Positions 51,241 through 52,569 of a stretch of 52,569 nucleotides of DNA are shown piece after piece (positions within the stretch are counted from its first letter, which is position 1; each line of letters starts with the position of its first letter). This stretch comes from Bacillota bacterium (GTDB taxonomy: Bacteria > Bacillota > Clostridia > Peptostreptococcales > Acidaminobacteraceae). The notes beneath the pieces were generated by a model. It had not been told where the DNA came from, made no database searches, and was given only the letters and a program-made list of their open reading frames with translations. The stretch is taken from contig JAOARG010000064.1 in the NCBI GenBank assembly GCA_025210655.1, positions 1 through 52,569 of the forward strand, given 5' to 3'. The position numbers and the translations under genes were made by a program.

Positions 51241-51600
51241 ATGTTTTTGATAAAGTATATTTTAAATTATTTAATCAAGGGAGTACTTTACTCCTTGGTT
51301 ACAGGTCTATTAGGAATATTTATTGGAATGTTTCTAAATTGGCCCTTACTTAAGGGGTCTTATGTTGCCATCCTTGTGGCAGGTAACATAGTTCTTATTG
51401 TTTCTGTAATTCTTTTACTTGGTACACCGGGGATGAGGAAGAAAATTCTTACCTCTGCTTATAACCGGGTTCAAAGAGAGGATGACAGTAAAATTTCTGA
51501 GAAGGATGTTAAATTGTCAGGTGGGGAAGGTATAGGTCCTGCATTTATGGGTATCGTCATGATTTTGATAGGTTTGTTTGTAGAAAATCTAATTCATTAG
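51241..51600 (+). CDS. Small membrane protein
   Basis: A 119-residue protein with three predicted transmembrane helices (about 12-34, 40-60 and 98-117) and a basic-acidic middle loop (KKILTSAYNRVQREDDSKISEKD). No family is recognised. ATG 51241 directly abuts AAGGGTGA, so TTG 51247 may be the true start, with better spacing. The crotonase gene follows after 12 bp and the two are likely cotranscribed. A -10 TATAAT lies at 51210-51215. Confidence 0.65.
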   Translation: MFLIKYILNYLIKGVLYSLVTGLLGIFIGMFLNWPLLKGSYVAILVAGNIVLIVSVILLLGTPGMRKKILTSAYNRVQREDDSKISEKDVKLSGGEGIGPAFMGIVMILIGLFVENLIH

Positions 51601-51612
51601 GGAGATGATGAT

Positions 51613-52395
51613 ATGTCTTATGAAACATTGTTAGTAGAAAAAAATGAAGGTCTTGCTGTAGTAACATTTAATCGTCCTAAGGCTTTAAATGCACTTAGTT
51701 CAGCTGTTCTAAAAGAACTTGACTGTGTTGCAAATGAACTTGAAGCAGATAAGGATGTACACGTAATTATTTTCAATGGTGGAGATTCTAAGGGATTCAT
51801 TGCAGGAGCAGATATCTCTGAAATGTCTACATTATCTGGAGAAGAGGGAAGACAATTTGGTATTCTTGGTCAAAGAGTTTTTAGAAAAATTGAGGTAATG
51901 GATAAACCAACTATTGCGGCTATTAATGGTTTTGCATTAGGTGGCGGATGCGAATTCTCAATGTGTTGTGATCTTAGAATTGCAAGTGAAAAAGCTAAGT
52001 TTGGTCAGCCTGAAGTTGGTTTAGGAATTACTCCTGGATTCTCAGGAACTCAAAGACTTCCAAAAATCGTTGGAGTTACTAAAGCTAAAGAGCTTATTTA
52101 TACTGCTAGCTTGATTGATGCTACTGAAGCAGAAAGAATAGGACTTGTTAACAAGGTTGTTGAGCACGATCAATTAATGGACGAAGCTAAAAAAATGGCT
52201 GGAAAGATTATGAAAAATGCTCAGCTTGCTGTTAGATATTCTAAAGCAGCTATCAACAAGGGCCTTGAGCTTGATGTTGATACTGGTAATGAAGTTGAAG
52301 CTTCATATTTTGGACTTTGTTTTGCAACAGAGGATCAAAAGGAAGGTATGGGTGCTTTCCTTAATAAAGAGAAGCCAAACTTTAAAACTAAATAA
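51613..52395 (+). CDS. crt: Enoyl-CoA hydratase/crotonase
   Basis: A 260-residue crotonase-fold protein that should hydrate crotonyl-CoA or a related enoyl-CoA. The CoA-binding and oxyanion-hole blocks are FIAGADISEM and INGFALGGGCEFSMCCDLRIA, with a catalytic glutamate in GGGCE and the second in GQPEVGLGITPGFSGTQRL. Length and motifs match butyrate-pathway crotonases. The usual partners (hbd, bcd, etf, thl) are not in the window. The ATG follows GGAGATGATG. Confidence 0.9.
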   Translation: MSYETLLVEKNEGLAVVTFNRPKALNALSSAVLKELDCVANELEADKDVHVIIFNGGDSKGFIAGADISEMSTLSGEEGRQFGILGQRVFRKIEVMDKPTIAAINGFALGGGCEFSMCCDLRIASEKAKFGQPEVGLGITPGFSGTQRLPKIVGVTKAKELIYTASLIDATEAERIGLVNKVVEHDQLMDEAKKMAGKIMKNAQLAVRYSKAAINKGLELDVDTGNEVEASYFGLCFATEDQKEGMGAFLNKEKPNFKTK

Positions 52396-52406
52396 TTGTT
52401 ACTGTT

Positions 52407-52437
52407 GGTCGATTCCTTAGGAGTCGACCTTTTTTTA
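52407..52437 (+). terminator. Terminator after crt
   Basis: GGTCGATTCC (52407-52416) pairs with GGAGTCGACC (52420-52429) with one G-U pair, followed by seven T residues. Confidence 0.87.
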
Positions 52438-52466
52438 TTGTATAGGAAATTATATTTTCTATACAA
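52438..52466. promoter_or_regulatory. 29-bp palindrome upstream of the last gene
   Basis: TTGTATAG-N13-CTATACAA with an additional GAAA/TTTC match inside. It has the same TTGTAT/ATACAA ends as the repeats upstream of PFOR. It lies 71-99 bp before the next start codon, so it is a candidate operator. Confidence 0.5.
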
Positions 52467-52536
52467 GAACAAAAGACCTTGCAATGTTTGGAAAAGCTGA
52501 ATAAAATAAAGATGTCAAAAAAAGTAAGGTGATTAA

Positions 52537-52569
52537 ATGGGAAGTAAAATACAAGAAATATTTAAAGAT
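52537..52569 (+). CDS. Start of a gene running off the right edge
   Basis: ATG 52537 follows AAGGTGAT at a good distance and opens a frame of 11 residues (MGSKIQEIFKD) to the edge. Too short to identify. Confidence 0.6.
   Translation, partial: MGSKIQEIFKD

Overview
This 52.6-kb window is AT-rich, densely coding DNA that reads as a chromosomal segment of a strictly anaerobic Bacillota, most likely a member of the Clostridia. The signs are strong GGAGG ribosome-binding sites, T-box leaders ahead of tyrS and a threonine deaminase, a single-chain pyruvate:ferredoxin oxidoreductase, 2Fe-2S ferredoxin, crotonase, a rubrerythrin-like protein and frequent TTG starts. I cannot name the species. There is no prophage, transposase, insertion sequence, CRISPR array or rRNA. 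Two tRNA genes (Lys-UUU and Ser-GCU) sit near 47.6 kb.

Layout. 0-5.7 kb: an HD-GYP protein with a broken HD motif, T-box-tyrS, a MOSC protein, then a tight DUF523/DUF1722, DnaD-like and ferredoxin run. 5.7-8.7 kb: two tandem 403-residue threonine ammonia-lyases, one behind an Ile-specifier T-box and one behind a different terminator-type leader. 8.8-13.6 kb: TPR-GGDEF, PilZ, a membrane-anchored protein, a secreted protein and a lytic transglycosylase. 13.6-15.7 kb: a fatty-acid-hydroxylase-type membrane protein and a MerA-like flavoprotein. 15.8-20.8 kb: a four-gene glycosyltransferase/galU operon whose third enzyme carries a CRP-like cyclic-nucleotide-binding fold. 20.9-26.2 kb: PepV and a Na+-NQR-type operon, nqrBCDEF, with no nqrA. 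26.4-31 kb: a rubrerythrin-like protein and PFOR behind a long regulatory gap. 31.6-35.7 kb: MOSC, two small proteins, an NMT1/SsuA-type ABC importer and an HAD protein. 35.7-38.7 kb: truA, an HPPD-like VOC protein and bioB. 38.9-42.2 kb: a marR-MATE operon with two matching palindromic operators, and a beta-CASP nuclease. 42.3-47.2 kb: an FAH-family hydrolase, a nitroreductase, a variant L,D-transpeptidase and a DUF4015 lipoprotein. 47.5-52.5 kb: tRNAs, trmB, lspA, an aminotransferase, an EamA permease, a small membrane protein and crotonase.

The most unusual non-coding signal is a family of three long palindromic intergenic elements built from GCCTAA/TTAGGC units (31043-31533, 38725-38885, 47272-47440). 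They share arms and a common core but differ in size; the largest has a centre expanded by about 300 bp of nested inverted repeats. One supplies the stop codon of the MATE gene. A second palindrome type (TAGTGG-rich, 5603-5710) fills another gene-end gap. A recurring TTGTAT...ATACAA inverted repeat clusters upstream of PFOR and reappears after the crotonase gene.

Functionally the window joins fermentative core metabolism (PFOR, Nqr-type redox pump, crotonase), c-di-GMP signalling (HD-GYP, GGDEF, PilZ), envelope construction and remodelling (glycosyltransferases, galU, transglycosylase, L,D-transpeptidase, lspA) and translation (tyrS, truA, trmB, tRNAs).
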